The notes under the pieces were generated by a model. The model was given only the letters and a program-made list of their open reading frames with translations, had not been told where the DNA came from and did no database searches. The position numbers were made by a program, and so were the translations under genes. A DNA stretch of 6,733 nt, taken from NCBI GenBank assembly GCA_023432725.1, contig JAEYUH010000296.1, positions 1-6,733 on the forward strand. The letters run 5' to 3'. How positions within the stretch are numbered: the stretch's first letter is position 1; every line of letters starts with the position of its first letter. Shown piece by piece: positions 1-5,977 of this stretch. The stretch comes from Actinomycetes bacterium. GTDB lineage: Bacteria > Actinomycetota > Actinomycetes > Propionibacteriales > Propionibacteriaceae.

Positions 1-962
1 GAGAAGCCGGCGATGCCGATCAGCCCGAAACTGAACACCAGCGCCAGCGGCCAGGCCAGGTTGATCAGGTCGGCCGGCTCCAGGGTGGCGAGCGGGCCGA
101 ACACCATGATCAGGATCGCCAGCATCATCAGGCCGAAGGCGTCGATCCCGGACAACACCGACGGCTTGAAGATCCCCAGCGTGCGTAGCGCGATGCCGAA
201 GATCAGCGCCACGACGAAGGTGTTCAGGGTGCCGCCGGTCAGGTTGTTGATCCCGATGCTGAGCAGCACCACAACACCGACGCAGAACAGCGTGCCGGGG
301 GTGGTGCGCAGGAACGCGGGCAACCGGCCCTCGCTGGCCTGGGCTTCCTCGACCTCGACCGGCGCCTGGATCAGCCCCGCGCGGAAGTCCCCCTTCAACC
401 GGGTGGCCTCCCGGCGCAGCAGCAGCGAGGTCAGCGGGAACCCGAACAGGCCCTGAAGCGCGGCGATCAGGACGGGGAAGGCCGCCACCGTGGTCAGCCC
501 GATGCCGAGCGCCGCCTCCTGGACGATGAGCACCGAGATGGTGCCCCCGGACAGGGCGCCGATGCCGGCGATCGCGTAGTCGCGTCCGGTCGAGATCAGG
601 TTGCCGTAGTCGTCGACGCTGCGCGGACCGCCACCGAAGATCAGCGCCGCGATCAGCAGCAGGACGCCGATCCCGATCACCGTCGCGATGCCGATCAGCA
701 GCGTCTTCCACTGCTTCTTGAAGTCGTCCAGGCTGATCATCGTTCCGAGGTGGACGATGATGAAGCCGACCACCACTCCGGCCAGGCCGAGCAGTGACGA
801 CGCCTGCAGCAGATCCTCGGGGAAGATCCCCGTCATGAAGCCGATCAGGAAGATGATCGAGGCCACGAACAGGCTCGACAACAGCGACTTCGTCTTCTTC
901 GCCACCCAGTCACTGACCGTCCAGACCAGCATGACCACGACAAACGCCAACACCGGATTCAT
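1..962 (-). CDS. Polytopic membrane protein, probable ion-coupled transporter (partial, C-terminus beyond left edge)
   Basis: I translated this frame from the ATG at 962-960. It stays open for 320 codons to the window edge without a stop. The start is supported by an AGGAGG Shine-Dalgarno nine bases upstream. The protein is strongly hydrophobic, with about ten candidate membrane segments near residues 1-18, 28-45, 55-74, 86-109, 128-147, 155-181, 222-240, 244-262, 272-292 and 300-320. A charged loop at about 183-216 divides it into two halves, as expected of inverted-repeat carriers. Glycine-rich membrane stretches (SGGTIS near 138-143, TGGTLN near 242-247) resemble the substrate or ion sites of glutamate/sodium (GltS-like) and related anion transporters. 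That resemblance is from memory and weak, so the substrate is unknown. It lies 34 bp after the DMT permease gene on the same strand and is probably the third gene of that operon. The membrane-carrier assignment is firm; the family is not. Confidence 0.72.
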   Translation of the reverse strand, partial: MNPVLAFVVVMLVWTVSDWVAKKTKSLLSSLFVASIIFLIGFMTGIFPEDLLQASSLLGLAGVVVGFIIVHLGTMISLDDFKKQWKTLLIGIATVIGIGVLLLIAALIFGGGPRSVDDYGNLISTGRDYAIAGIGALSGGTISVLIVQEAALGIGLTTVAAFPVLIAALQGLFGFPLTSLLLRREATRLKGDFRAGLIQAPVEVEEAQASEGRLPAFLRTTPGTLFCVGVVVLLSIGINNLTGGTLNTFVVALIFGIALRTLGIFKPSVLSGIDAFGLMMLAILIMVFGPLATLEPADLINLAWPLALVFSFGLIGIAGF

Positions 963-971
963 TGCGCTCCC

Positions 972-977
972 CCTCCT
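972..977 (-). promoter_or_regulatory. Ribosome binding site of the third transporter gene
   Basis: On the minus strand this reads AGGAGG, nine bases before the ATG at 962-960, inside the 34-bp gap after the DMT gene. It fixes the start codon of the partial membrane protein. It also shows that this gene has its own translation signal and does not depend on coupling to the gene before it. Confidence 0.75.
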
Positions 978-996
978 GTTCGACTACATCCCGACA

Positions 997-1920
997 TCAT
1001 GATTGGCCGGGCCGCCCCGCGGCAGCACCGTCGGCGACCACTCCCGCCTGCACACCCGGGTGCAGCCTGGATAGCAGCACCACGCCTGCGATCGCCACCG
1101 CGGCGAACGCCAGCATCAACAGCGCCGGGCCCCAGCTCAGGTTGACCCCCTCACCCAGCACCGCGATGCCGAAGAGGACGCCCGCCACCGGGCCCGCCGC
1201 GTTCAGCGTCCCCACCACGATCTCGGCGGGCCCGGACGCATAGGCCTGCTGGATCCACATCCCGGCCAGCACCATCCCGAGCAGGATGGAGCCCGCCAAC
1301 AGCCAGAACACCGGCGAGCCGAGCCAGGGCCGGCTGGCCACGTAGTGGCCGATCGCCTTCACCACCCCGGACTCGGCGCCGTACACCACGGCTGCCGCCG
1401 CGGCCCACGCCAGGCAGCGCAGCGGCTCGGGGCCGCGGGCGCCGGCGAGCGCGAACAGGCCCGCGATCCCGAACCCGACCAGCGTGCCCGTCACCAGCCA
1501 CCCGTCGTTCAGCACCGGGTACGGCGCCGCGTAGGTGATCGCCACCCAGGCGAACGCTGCGGTCCCGACCACGGTGAGCGCCGCCGCCCCCCACATCGCA
1601 GGGGTGATCGCGCGCCGGTGCACCCGCGCCGCGAGCAGGATCGTCCAGGGGACCGCCAGCACGCCGATCGGCTGCACCACGGTCACCGGTGCCAGCAGCA
1701 GCGCGACGATCTGGAGCCCGGCGCCGACGCCGGTGATCAGCAGCCCGCCCAGCCAGCGCGGGTTGCGGATCACCGTCAGCAACTGGGCGCCCGACAGCTT
1801 GGCGCCGGCGTTCGGGCCCGCGGTGTCGCCCACCGCGCTGTGCTGCACCACCGACGCCACGGCGAGGGCCACCGAGGCCAGGACGGTGAGCAGTACCGCC
1901 AGCGGAATGTTCTGGGTCAC
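997..1920 (-). CDS. DMT-superfamily permease (EamA/NIPA-like)
   Basis: This 307-residue integral membrane protein has about nine or ten hydrophobic segments arranged as two similar halves, the pattern of drug/metabolite transporter (DMT) permeases in the cytoplasmic membrane. The first half contains LAPVTVVQPIGVLAVPWTILL (residues 76-96), where the Gln-Pro pair resembles the NIPA/EamA signature. The second half contains QQAYASGPAEIVVGTLNAAGP (224-244) followed by GIAVLGEG (251-258), the typical helix and short Gly-Glu turn near the end of EamA repeats. The C-terminal 20 residues are polar and probably cytosolic. The start is GTG at 1920-1918, and an AGAGGA Shine-Dalgarno (1931-1926) overlaps the stop codon of the preceding SLC13 gene, so the two are very likely co-transcribed and possibly translationally coupled. 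The substrate cannot be inferred: the superfamily covers amino acids, sugars, metabolites and, for NIPA proteins, magnesium. Confidence 0.85.
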   Translation of the reverse strand: MTQNIPLAVLLTVLASVALAVASVVQHSAVGDTAGPNAGAKLSGAQLLTVIRNPRWLGGLLITGVGAGLQIVALLLAPVTVVQPIGVLAVPWTILLAARVHRRAITPAMWGAAALTVVGTAAFAWVAITYAAPYPVLNDGWLVTGTLVGFGIAGLFALAGARGPEPLRCLAWAAAAAVVYGAESGVVKAIGHYVASRPWLGSPVFWLLAGSILLGMVLAGMWIQQAYASGPAEIVVGTLNAAGPVAGVLFGIAVLGEGVNLSWGPALLMLAFAAVAIAGVVLLSRLHPGVQAGVVADGAAAGRPGQS

Positions 1921-1930
1921 AGGCGTCCTC

Positions 1931-3490
1931 TCAGAACTGCCAGATCACGGGAACCCAGAGCACCGCCACTGCCAGGAACAGCAGCAGGAGCGGGAGTCCG
2001 GGTTTCCAGTACTCGGTGAACTTGTAGCCGCCGGGCTCCATCACCATGGTGTTGGCGGCGGTGGCGACAGGGGTGAGGAAGGATGCCGCCCCCGAAATGG
2101 TGAGCGCCATCAGGAAGGGGAGCACGGAGACCTGCATGTCGCCGGCCAGGACGACGGCGATCGGCGCCATGATCAGCACCGTCGCGGTGTTGGAGATCAA
2201 CTGGCCGAGCACCATCGTGAGCACGCTCATCACCAGCAGCGCGACGGAGGGGGAGGAGTCGCCGATCAGGCGCAGCAGTGCGCCGGCGATCAGGTCGGCG
2301 GTGCCGGTGGAGATGAAGGCCGTCGACAGCGGGATCATCCCCGCCACCAGCACCACGGTGGTCCAGGAGACCGCGCGGTAGGCCTGGGCGGGGGTCAGTA
2401 CCCCGGTCAGCACGATCGTCAGCGCCGCGAGCAGTCCGGCGACAGCGGGAGGCACGAGGCCGGTGGCGAGCAGGATGACCATCGCGGCGATAGTCCCCAT
2501 CGCGCGCTTCGCTCCGACGCCGAGCGGCACCGCCCGCCGCAGCCGCGCCGGATCGTCCACCACGAGCACCTCGGGACCAGCGGTGTGCGCCTGCAGGTGC
2601 TCCCAGGTGCCGCCGAGCAGCAGCGTGTCGCCGGGCTGGAGCCTGGCGTCGGTGCCCGTGAGCGCCTCCCCGCCGCGCTGCAGCCCCAGCACCACCAGGT
2701 CACCGCTGGGGGTGGTCATACCGGGGAAGAGGTGCATCCCGACCAGGGGCGAGCGAGGCGGCAGGACCACCTCGGTGACGCCCCGCCGGACGCCGACCAG
2801 GTCGGTGTCCTCCGGAAGGGTGTACTGCTCGCGCAGGGTGCGGGCCAGGCCGCTGACATCGGGCGACAGCACAGTGGGGGCACGGTCGGGCAGCAGCCGG
2901 TCACCGAACAGCGCCAGGATCGCGACAGTTCCGATCACCAGCGGCACGCCGGCCAGCCCGAACTCGAAGAAGCTGAACGGACGCGCGCCGGCGCCGACCG
3001 CCGCGTCGCTGACGATGATGTTCACCGGGGTGCCGGTCAGGGCGAGCATCGAACCGGCGTGGGCGGAGAAGGCCAGCGGGATCAGCATCCGGCTGGGCGC
3101 GATGCCGACCCGCACCGCCACGACCACGACGACAGGGATCAGGGCGGCCACCGCGCCGTTCACGCTGATCAGGGCGGTCAGCACCGCCACCAGCGCACAG
3201 ATCACCACGAGCAGGGGCGTGCGCTTCTCGCCGCCCCTGGTGACCACCTGCTGGCCCGCCCAGGCGGTGACGCCGGTGGAGTCGAGCGCCTCCGACACCA
3301 CGAACAGGGACGCGATGAACAGCACGGTCGGGTCGCCGAATCCGGCAAGGGACTGGTCGAGGGTGAGGATGCCGGTCGCCCACAGCGAGAGTGCGACACC
3401 GAGCGCGACGACACCCATCGGCACCCGGTTCGACATGAAGGCGATGACCGCGAGTCCGAGGATGGTCAGGACTACCGCCACCGGCTCCAC
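1931..3490 (-). CDS. SLC13/DASS-type anion permease with one TrkA-C domain
   Basis: This 519-residue membrane carrier fits the divalent anion:sodium symporter (DASS/SLC13) group, whose members move sulfate or di- and tricarboxylates across the cytoplasmic membrane. The two-fold repeat is visible. In the first half, ISVNGAVAALIPV (108-120) is followed by LTGTPVNIIVSD (151-162). In the second half, QLISNTATVLIMAPIA (430-445), with the Ser-Asn-Thr signature at 433-435, is followed by LTPVATAANTMVMEPGGYKF (472-491). Between the halves, residues about 235-300 form a soluble segment ending in a LQPGDTLLLGG-type strand, as in TrkA-C (RCK C-terminal) domains thought to sense ligands. Related permeases often carry two such domains; only one is seen here. 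The start is GTG at 3490-3488, because an in-frame TAG lies four codons upstream. No Shine-Dalgarno is visible, and a -10-like TAGTGT ends seven bases before the GTG, so the mRNA may be leaderless. Substrate unknown. Confidence 0.9.
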   Translation of the reverse strand: MEPVAVVLTILGLAVIAFMSNRVPMGVVALGVALSLWATGILTLDQSLAGFGDPTVLFIASLFVVSEALDSTGVTAWAGQQVVTRGGEKRTPLLVVICALVAVLTALISVNGAVAALIPVVVVVAVRVGIAPSRMLIPLAFSAHAGSMLALTGTPVNIIVSDAAVGAGARPFSFFEFGLAGVPLVIGTVAILALFGDRLLPDRAPTVLSPDVSGLARTLREQYTLPEDTDLVGVRRGVTEVVLPPRSPLVGMHLFPGMTTPSGDLVVLGLQRGGEALTGTDARLQPGDTLLLGGTWEHLQAHTAGPEVLVVDDPARLRRAVPLGVGAKRAMGTIAAMVILLATGLVPPAVAGLLAALTIVLTGVLTPAQAYRAVSWTTVVLVAGMIPLSTAFISTGTADLIAGALLRLIGDSSPSVALLVMSVLTMVLGQLISNTATVLIMAPIAVVLAGDMQVSVLPFLMALTISGAASFLTPVATAANTMVMEPGGYKFTEYWKPGLPLLLLFLAVAVLWVPVIWQF

Positions 3491-3496
3491 GGCGAC

Positions 3497-3502
3497 ACAC
3501 TA
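3497..3502 (-). promoter_or_regulatory. Candidate -10 element for a leaderless SLC13 transcript
   Basis: The minus strand reads TAGTGT, matching the actinobacterial -10 pattern TANNNT. Six bases (GTCGCC) separate it from the GTG start at 3490, so a transcript starting at the usual distance would begin at the first base of the start codon. No Shine-Dalgarno precedes this GTG. No good -35 is seen, which is common for actinobacterial housekeeping promoters. Confidence 0.45.
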
Positions 3503-3506
3503 GCCC

Positions 3507-3512
3507 TATCGT
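3507..3512 (+). promoter_or_regulatory. Possible -10 element for the aminopeptidase gene
   Basis: The sequence TATCGT fits TANNNT and would place the transcription start near 3519, giving a 5' leader of about 125 bases before the ATG at 3644. No -35 hexamer is recognisable 16-18 bp upstream. A six-base match to a degenerate pattern is weak evidence, although A/T-rich hexamers are scarce in this GC-rich spacer. Confidence 0.25.
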
Positions 3513-3527
3513 GCGCCGCCCCGGCGC
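3513..3527. repeat. Short perfect inverted repeat in divergent spacer
   Basis: Arms GCGCCG (3513-3518) and CGGCGC (3522-3527) flank a three-base CCC loop. It lies immediately downstream of the candidate plus-strand -10 and, read the other way, in the -35 area of the minus-strand promoter. It could be an operator half-site pair or an RNA hairpin at the very 5' end of the aminopeptidase message. It is all G/C, so chance is a real alternative. Confidence 0.35.
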
Positions 3528-3619
3528 CCGCTCCAGCCGACACTCTCGGGAGGACTCAGCCGTGCCGTCAGCGGCCCCCATGCCGGGGCTCCGACGGGCT
3601 GAACGGTCCGCCGTCCCGA

Positions 3620-3631
3620 GGCTCCCGAGCC
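3620..3631 (+). repeat. Inverted repeat next to the aminopeptidase ribosome binding site
   Basis: Arms GGCTC (3620-3624) and GAGCC (3627-3631) are separated by two bases, which makes a tight hairpin ending one base before the AAGGAGG ribosome binding site. The same right arm can instead pair with GGGCTC at 3586-3591, so two exclusive leader folds can be drawn. A regulatory role is speculation. Confidence 0.3.
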
Positions 3632-3632
3632 C

Positions 3633-3639
3633 AAGGAGG
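3633..3639 (+). promoter_or_regulatory. Ribosome binding site of the leucyl aminopeptidase gene
   Basis: AAGGAGG lies four bases before the ATG at 3644-3646. This near-perfect Shine-Dalgarno decides the start. The reading frame stays open far upstream, but no other ATG or GTG with such a signal occurs in that frame near the conserved region. Confidence 0.85.
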
Positions 3640-3643
3640 CCCG

Positions 3644-5158
3644 ATGTCCCACACCCCGAGCAAGCTGATCCCCGACGGGTTCACCCCGCTCCCCGCCCTG
3701 CGCCGCCAGTGCCAGGTGCAGCCGGCCGACGAGTTCGCGTCCGACCTCGACGCGGTGGCCGTCCTGGTGGCCTCCGGAACCGACCTGTCCGGTGTCGTCG
3801 GGCTGGACGCCGACGCCTTGGCCGCGGCCGGGTTCGACGCCGAGCCCGGCAGCAGCCTCGTGGTCGCCCGCGCAGGCCACCCGCTGGTGCTGGTCGGCCT
3901 CGGGGCGTCGGACGAGGTGACCGCCGACAGGTTGCGTGACGCCGCCGCGGCGGCAGCCAGGGCGACAGCGAAGAAGGGTGGCCGGCTGGGGATCGAGGCG
4001 ACGGGGCTCACCCTGCCCGCCGAGACCATCGGACGAGTGCTCACCGAGGGGGCCCTGCTGGCCCGCTACCGCTACACCGTGCTCAAGGCCGACGCCAAGG
4101 AGGTGCCGCTCGACGTGCTGCAGCTCAAGGTCGCCGGCGCGGACGCCGCCGAGCTGGGGCGGGGCGTCGAGCTCGCGAAGGTCAGCGTGCGCGCGGCGCT
4201 GGTGGCCCGCGACCTGGCCAACACCCCGCCCGGCCATCTCACCGCCACCGGCATGGCCGAGGCCGCCGCTGAACTCGGCTCCGAATTCGGGTTCGAGGTG
4301 GAGTCCTTCGGCAAGGACGAGCTGATCGCGATGGGCTGCGGCGGGATCCTCGGCGTGAACGCCGGCAGCGAGGAGGAGCCCCGGCTGATCGTGCTGCGCT
4401 ACTCCCCCGCCGGCGAGGCCACCGGGCACCTCGGACTGGTCGGCAAGGGCATCATGTACGACTCCGGCGGGATCAGCCTCAAGCCGTCCGACCCGATGCA
4501 CCTGCTGATGAAGATGGACATGGGCGGGGCGGCGGCCGTCCTCGGGGCGTTCACCGCGCTGCGCGACCTCGGCGTGGCAGCGAAGGTCACCGGCTGGCTG
4601 GTCTGCACCGACAACATGCCGTCCGGCTCGGCCTACAAGCTCGGCGACGTGCTCACCTGCCGCAACGGCAAGACCGTCGAGATCAAGAACACCGACGCCG
4701 AGGGCCGGATCGCCATGATGGACGGCCTCGCGCTGGCGGTCGAGGCCGGGGTCGACGCGATCGTCGACATCGCCACCCTGACCGGCGCCGCGCTGATGGC
4801 GCTGGGCACCTCGCGGGCCGCTGTGCTCGGCAACAACCAGGCGATCGTCGACCAGGTGATCGCGGCCTCAGCGGCCACCGACGAGCCGGTCTGGCAGTTC
4901 CCGCTGGAGCGCAAGTACCGCAAGCAGCTCGACTCGGCGGTCGCCGACATCTCCAACCTCGGCGGCCCGTACGCGGGCTCGATCACGGCGGCGCTGTTCC
5001 TCGACGAGTTCGTCGCCGGCACCCCGTGGGGCCATATCGACATCGCGGGCACCATGTCGTCCGAGTCCGACGACGCCTGGCGCTCGGCCGGGGCCACCGG
5101 CTTCGGGGCCCGGCTGCTCGCCCAGTTCGCGTCCGGGTTCGAGGTGGCGACTCCGTAG
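3644..5158 (+). CDS. pepA: Leucyl aminopeptidase, family M17
   Basis: This 504-residue cytosolic metallopeptidase removes N-terminal residues from peptides, with leucine usually favoured, and belongs to peptide turnover. Family M17 enzymes form hexamers with two metal ions per active site. The variable N-terminal domain spans roughly residues 1-165; the catalytic domain follows. VGKGIMYDSGGISLKP holds metal ligands Lys268 and Asp273 and catalytic Lys280. MKMDMGGAAAV holds metal ligand Asp292. NTDAEGR holds ligands Asp351 and Glu353 and catalytic Arg355. All residues matching those of E. coli PepA are present, so the enzyme should be active. Compared with E. coli as I remember it, the loop between Lys280 and Asp292 is one residue longer and Tyr272 replaces the usual Phe. 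The length is normal for the family. The gene stands alone on its strand, divergent from the transporters and convergent with the dehydrogenase. The E. coli protein also binds DNA; nothing here shows that role. Confidence 0.96.
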   Translation: MSHTPSKLIPDGFTPLPALRRQCQVQPADEFASDLDAVAVLVASGTDLSGVVGLDADALAAAGFDAEPGSSLVVARAGHPLVLVGLGASDEVTADRLRDAAAAAARATAKKGGRLGIEATGLTLPAETIGRVLTEGALLARYRYTVLKADAKEVPLDVLQLKVAGADAAELGRGVELAKVSVRAALVARDLANTPPGHLTATGMAEAAAELGSEFGFEVESFGKDELIAMGCGGILGVNAGSEEEPRLIVLRYSPAGEATGHLGLVGKGIMYDSGGISLKPSDPMHLLMKMDMGGAAAVLGAFTALRDLGVAAKVTGWLVCTDNMPSGSAYKLGDVLTCRNGKTVEIKNTDAEGRIAMMDGLALAVEAGVDAIVDIATLTGAALMALGTSRAAVLGNNQAIVDQVIAASAATDEPVWQFPLERKYRKQLDSAVADISNLGGPYAGSITAALFLDEFVAGTPWGHIDIAGTMSSESDDAWRSAGATGFGARLLAQFASGFEVATP

Positions 5159-5168
5159 CTGCGACAGG

Positions 5169-5963
5169 TCAGCCGGCCAGCAGCGACTGGCCGCCGTCGA
5201 TCCAGACCTCGGTGCCGGTGATGTGCGAGGCGGCGTCCGAGGCGAGGAAGGCCACCAGGTCGGCGACCTGCTGTGACGTGCCCGGGACCTTGCCGGTGAG
5301 CGGGATCTGCCCCTCGGGGTAGGTGGCGGGCCGGCCAATGGTGTCGAGGCCGCGCTGCTCGGTGTTCTGCCCGATCTCGGTGTCGATGCTGCCGGGGCAG
5401 ATCACGTTCACCCGGATCTGCTCGGGCGCGAGCTCCACGGCCAGCATCTTGGCGAAGGCGACCTGCCCCGCCTTGCTGGTGGCGTACGCGGAGGCACCGG
5501 AGTTGCTGAACATCCGGGTGCCGTTTACCGACGACGTGACCACCACCGAGCCGCCGCCGGCCGCCCTCAGCAGCGGCAGGGCGTGCTTCACGGTGAGGAA
5601 CGTGCCGGTCAGGTTGACCGACAGGGTCTGGTTCCAGTCCTCCACCGACAGCTCGCCCAGCGGGGCCCAGACGCCGTTGATGCCGGCGTTGGCAACCACC
5701 ACGTCGAGCCTGTCCCAGCGCTGTCTCACCGTGTCGAACAGGGCCGCCACCGACTCGGGCTCAGCCAGTTCGGCGGCGAATGCGACGGCCTCGCCGCCGG
5801 CGGCGGTGATCGCGTCCACGGTCTCCTGGGCCTCGTCCTGGTCGTGACCGACGGCCGCGACCACCGCGCCCCGGGCGGCAAAGGTCTCGGCGCAGGCGCG
5901 TCCGATGCCCGAGCCGGCGCCGGTCACCAGCGCGATCCGTGGGTGAGGGCTTTGGTCGGTCAT
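5169..5963 (-). CDS. Short-chain dehydrogenase/reductase, NAD(P)-dependent
   Basis: This 264-residue classical SDR is a cytosolic Rossmann-fold oxidoreductase interconverting an alcohol and a carbonyl; the substrate is unknown. In order it shows the cofactor loop TGAGSGIG (14-21), NAG (92-94), structural Asn117, and the catalytic set Ser145, Tyr160 and Lys164 in YATSK. It also has the ICPG turn after strand six and a C-terminal IDGGQSL strand. The segment after strand beta-2 (VGHDQDEA, 38-45) has no clear basic residue marking NADPH use, so cofactor preference stays open. A longer loop before the last helices (about NTEQRG to IPLTGKVPG) marks a distinct subgroup often annotated simply as SDR oxidoreductase. 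The start is ATG 5963-5961, with GGAGG five bases upstream. An in-frame ATG at 6029 would add 22 residues but has no ribosome binding site and lies before the usual SDR N-terminus. The gene follows the ligase by 68 bp and may share its transcript. Confidence 0.94.
   Translation of the reverse strand: MTDQSPHPRIALVTGAGSGIGRACAETFAARGAVVAAVGHDQDEAQETVDAITAAGGEAVAFAAELAEPESVAALFDTVRQRWDRLDVVVANAGINGVWAPLGELSVEDWNQTLSVNLTGTFLTVKHALPLLRAAGGGSVVVTSSVNGTRMFSNSGASAYATSKAGQVAFAKMLAVELAPEQIRVNVICPGSIDTEIGQNTEQRGLDTIGRPATYPEGQIPLTGKVPGTSQQVADLVAFLASDAASHITGTEVWIDGGQSLLAG
5174..5193. terminator. Hairpin at the convergent ends of aminopeptidase and dehydrogenase genes
   Basis: Arms CGGCCAG (5174-5180) and CTGGCCG (5187-5193) pair perfectly around a six-base loop. 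The hairpin begins 16 bases after the aminopeptidase stop and covers the last codons of the dehydrogenase. No U-tract follows on either strand, so it is not a classical intrinsic terminator. It could still end or stabilise the aminopeptidase message, where U-less hairpins have been proposed in actinobacteria. Because it is inside coding sequence, chance or codon constraint could also explain it. Confidence 0.3.
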
Positions 5964-5968
5964 GGTGG

Positions 5969-5973
5969 CCTCC
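5969..5973 (-). promoter_or_regulatory. Ribosome binding site of the dehydrogenase gene
   Basis: The minus strand reads GGAGG, five bases before the ATG at 5963-5961. It selects this start over the in-frame ATG at 6029-6027, which has no such signal. Confidence 0.75.
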
Positions 5974-5977
5974 GTCA

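Larger units (their letters stand above)
3491..3643. other. Divergent intergenic region between SLC13 permease and aminopeptidase genes
   Basis: These 153 bp hold the start signals for both the minus-strand transporter run and the plus-strand aminopeptidase. Visible elements are two back-to-back TANNNT hexamers (3497-3502 minus, 3507-3512 plus), a GCGCCG-CCC-CGGCGC inverted repeat (3513-3527), a second inverted repeat just before the aminopeptidase ribosome binding site (3620-3631), and that site itself (3633-3639). No recognisable -35 hexamers or known operator are present. Expression of the two sides could be linked by shared DNA, but the sequence does not prove it. Confidence 0.6.

Noticed and set aside
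996..1003. The perfect 8-bp palindrome ATCATGAT at the end of the DMT gene.
   Set aside because: It is short, covers the stop codon, has no loop or flanking symmetry, and such an 8-mer is expected by chance.
13..1243. Plus-strand open frames of 93 to 147 codons opposite the first two transporter genes.
   Set aside because: They are rich in Ser, Thr, Pro and Arg with no membrane segments or motifs, while the minus strand encodes continuous hydrophobic proteins with ribosome binding sites.
1535..3643. A stop-free plus-strand frame running antisense through the DMT and SLC13 genes and joining the aminopeptidase frame, which could look like a very long fused protein.
   Set aside because: The first base of each codon in this frame faces the third codon position of the SLC13 gene, which is almost never A, so stop codons cannot arise. 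The translated product is low-complexity and rich in Arg, His, Gly and Gln, and resembles no domain before residue 1 of the aminopeptidase.
3562..3939. A GTG at 3562 with a good GGGAGGA ribosome binding site seven bases upstream, opening a frame that overlaps the aminopeptidase start.
   Set aside because: The product is dominated by Arg and Pro, typical of an out-of-frame reading of GC-rich coding DNA, and the aminopeptidase frame clearly owns the region after 3644. The GGGAGGA may be chance.
3506..4501. A long minus-strand open frame opposite the aminopeptidase gene.
   Set aside because: It is a shadow of the M17 gene: its composition is Gly/Arg/His-rich, it has no recognisable motif, and the plus strand encodes a complete enzyme with all catalytic residues.
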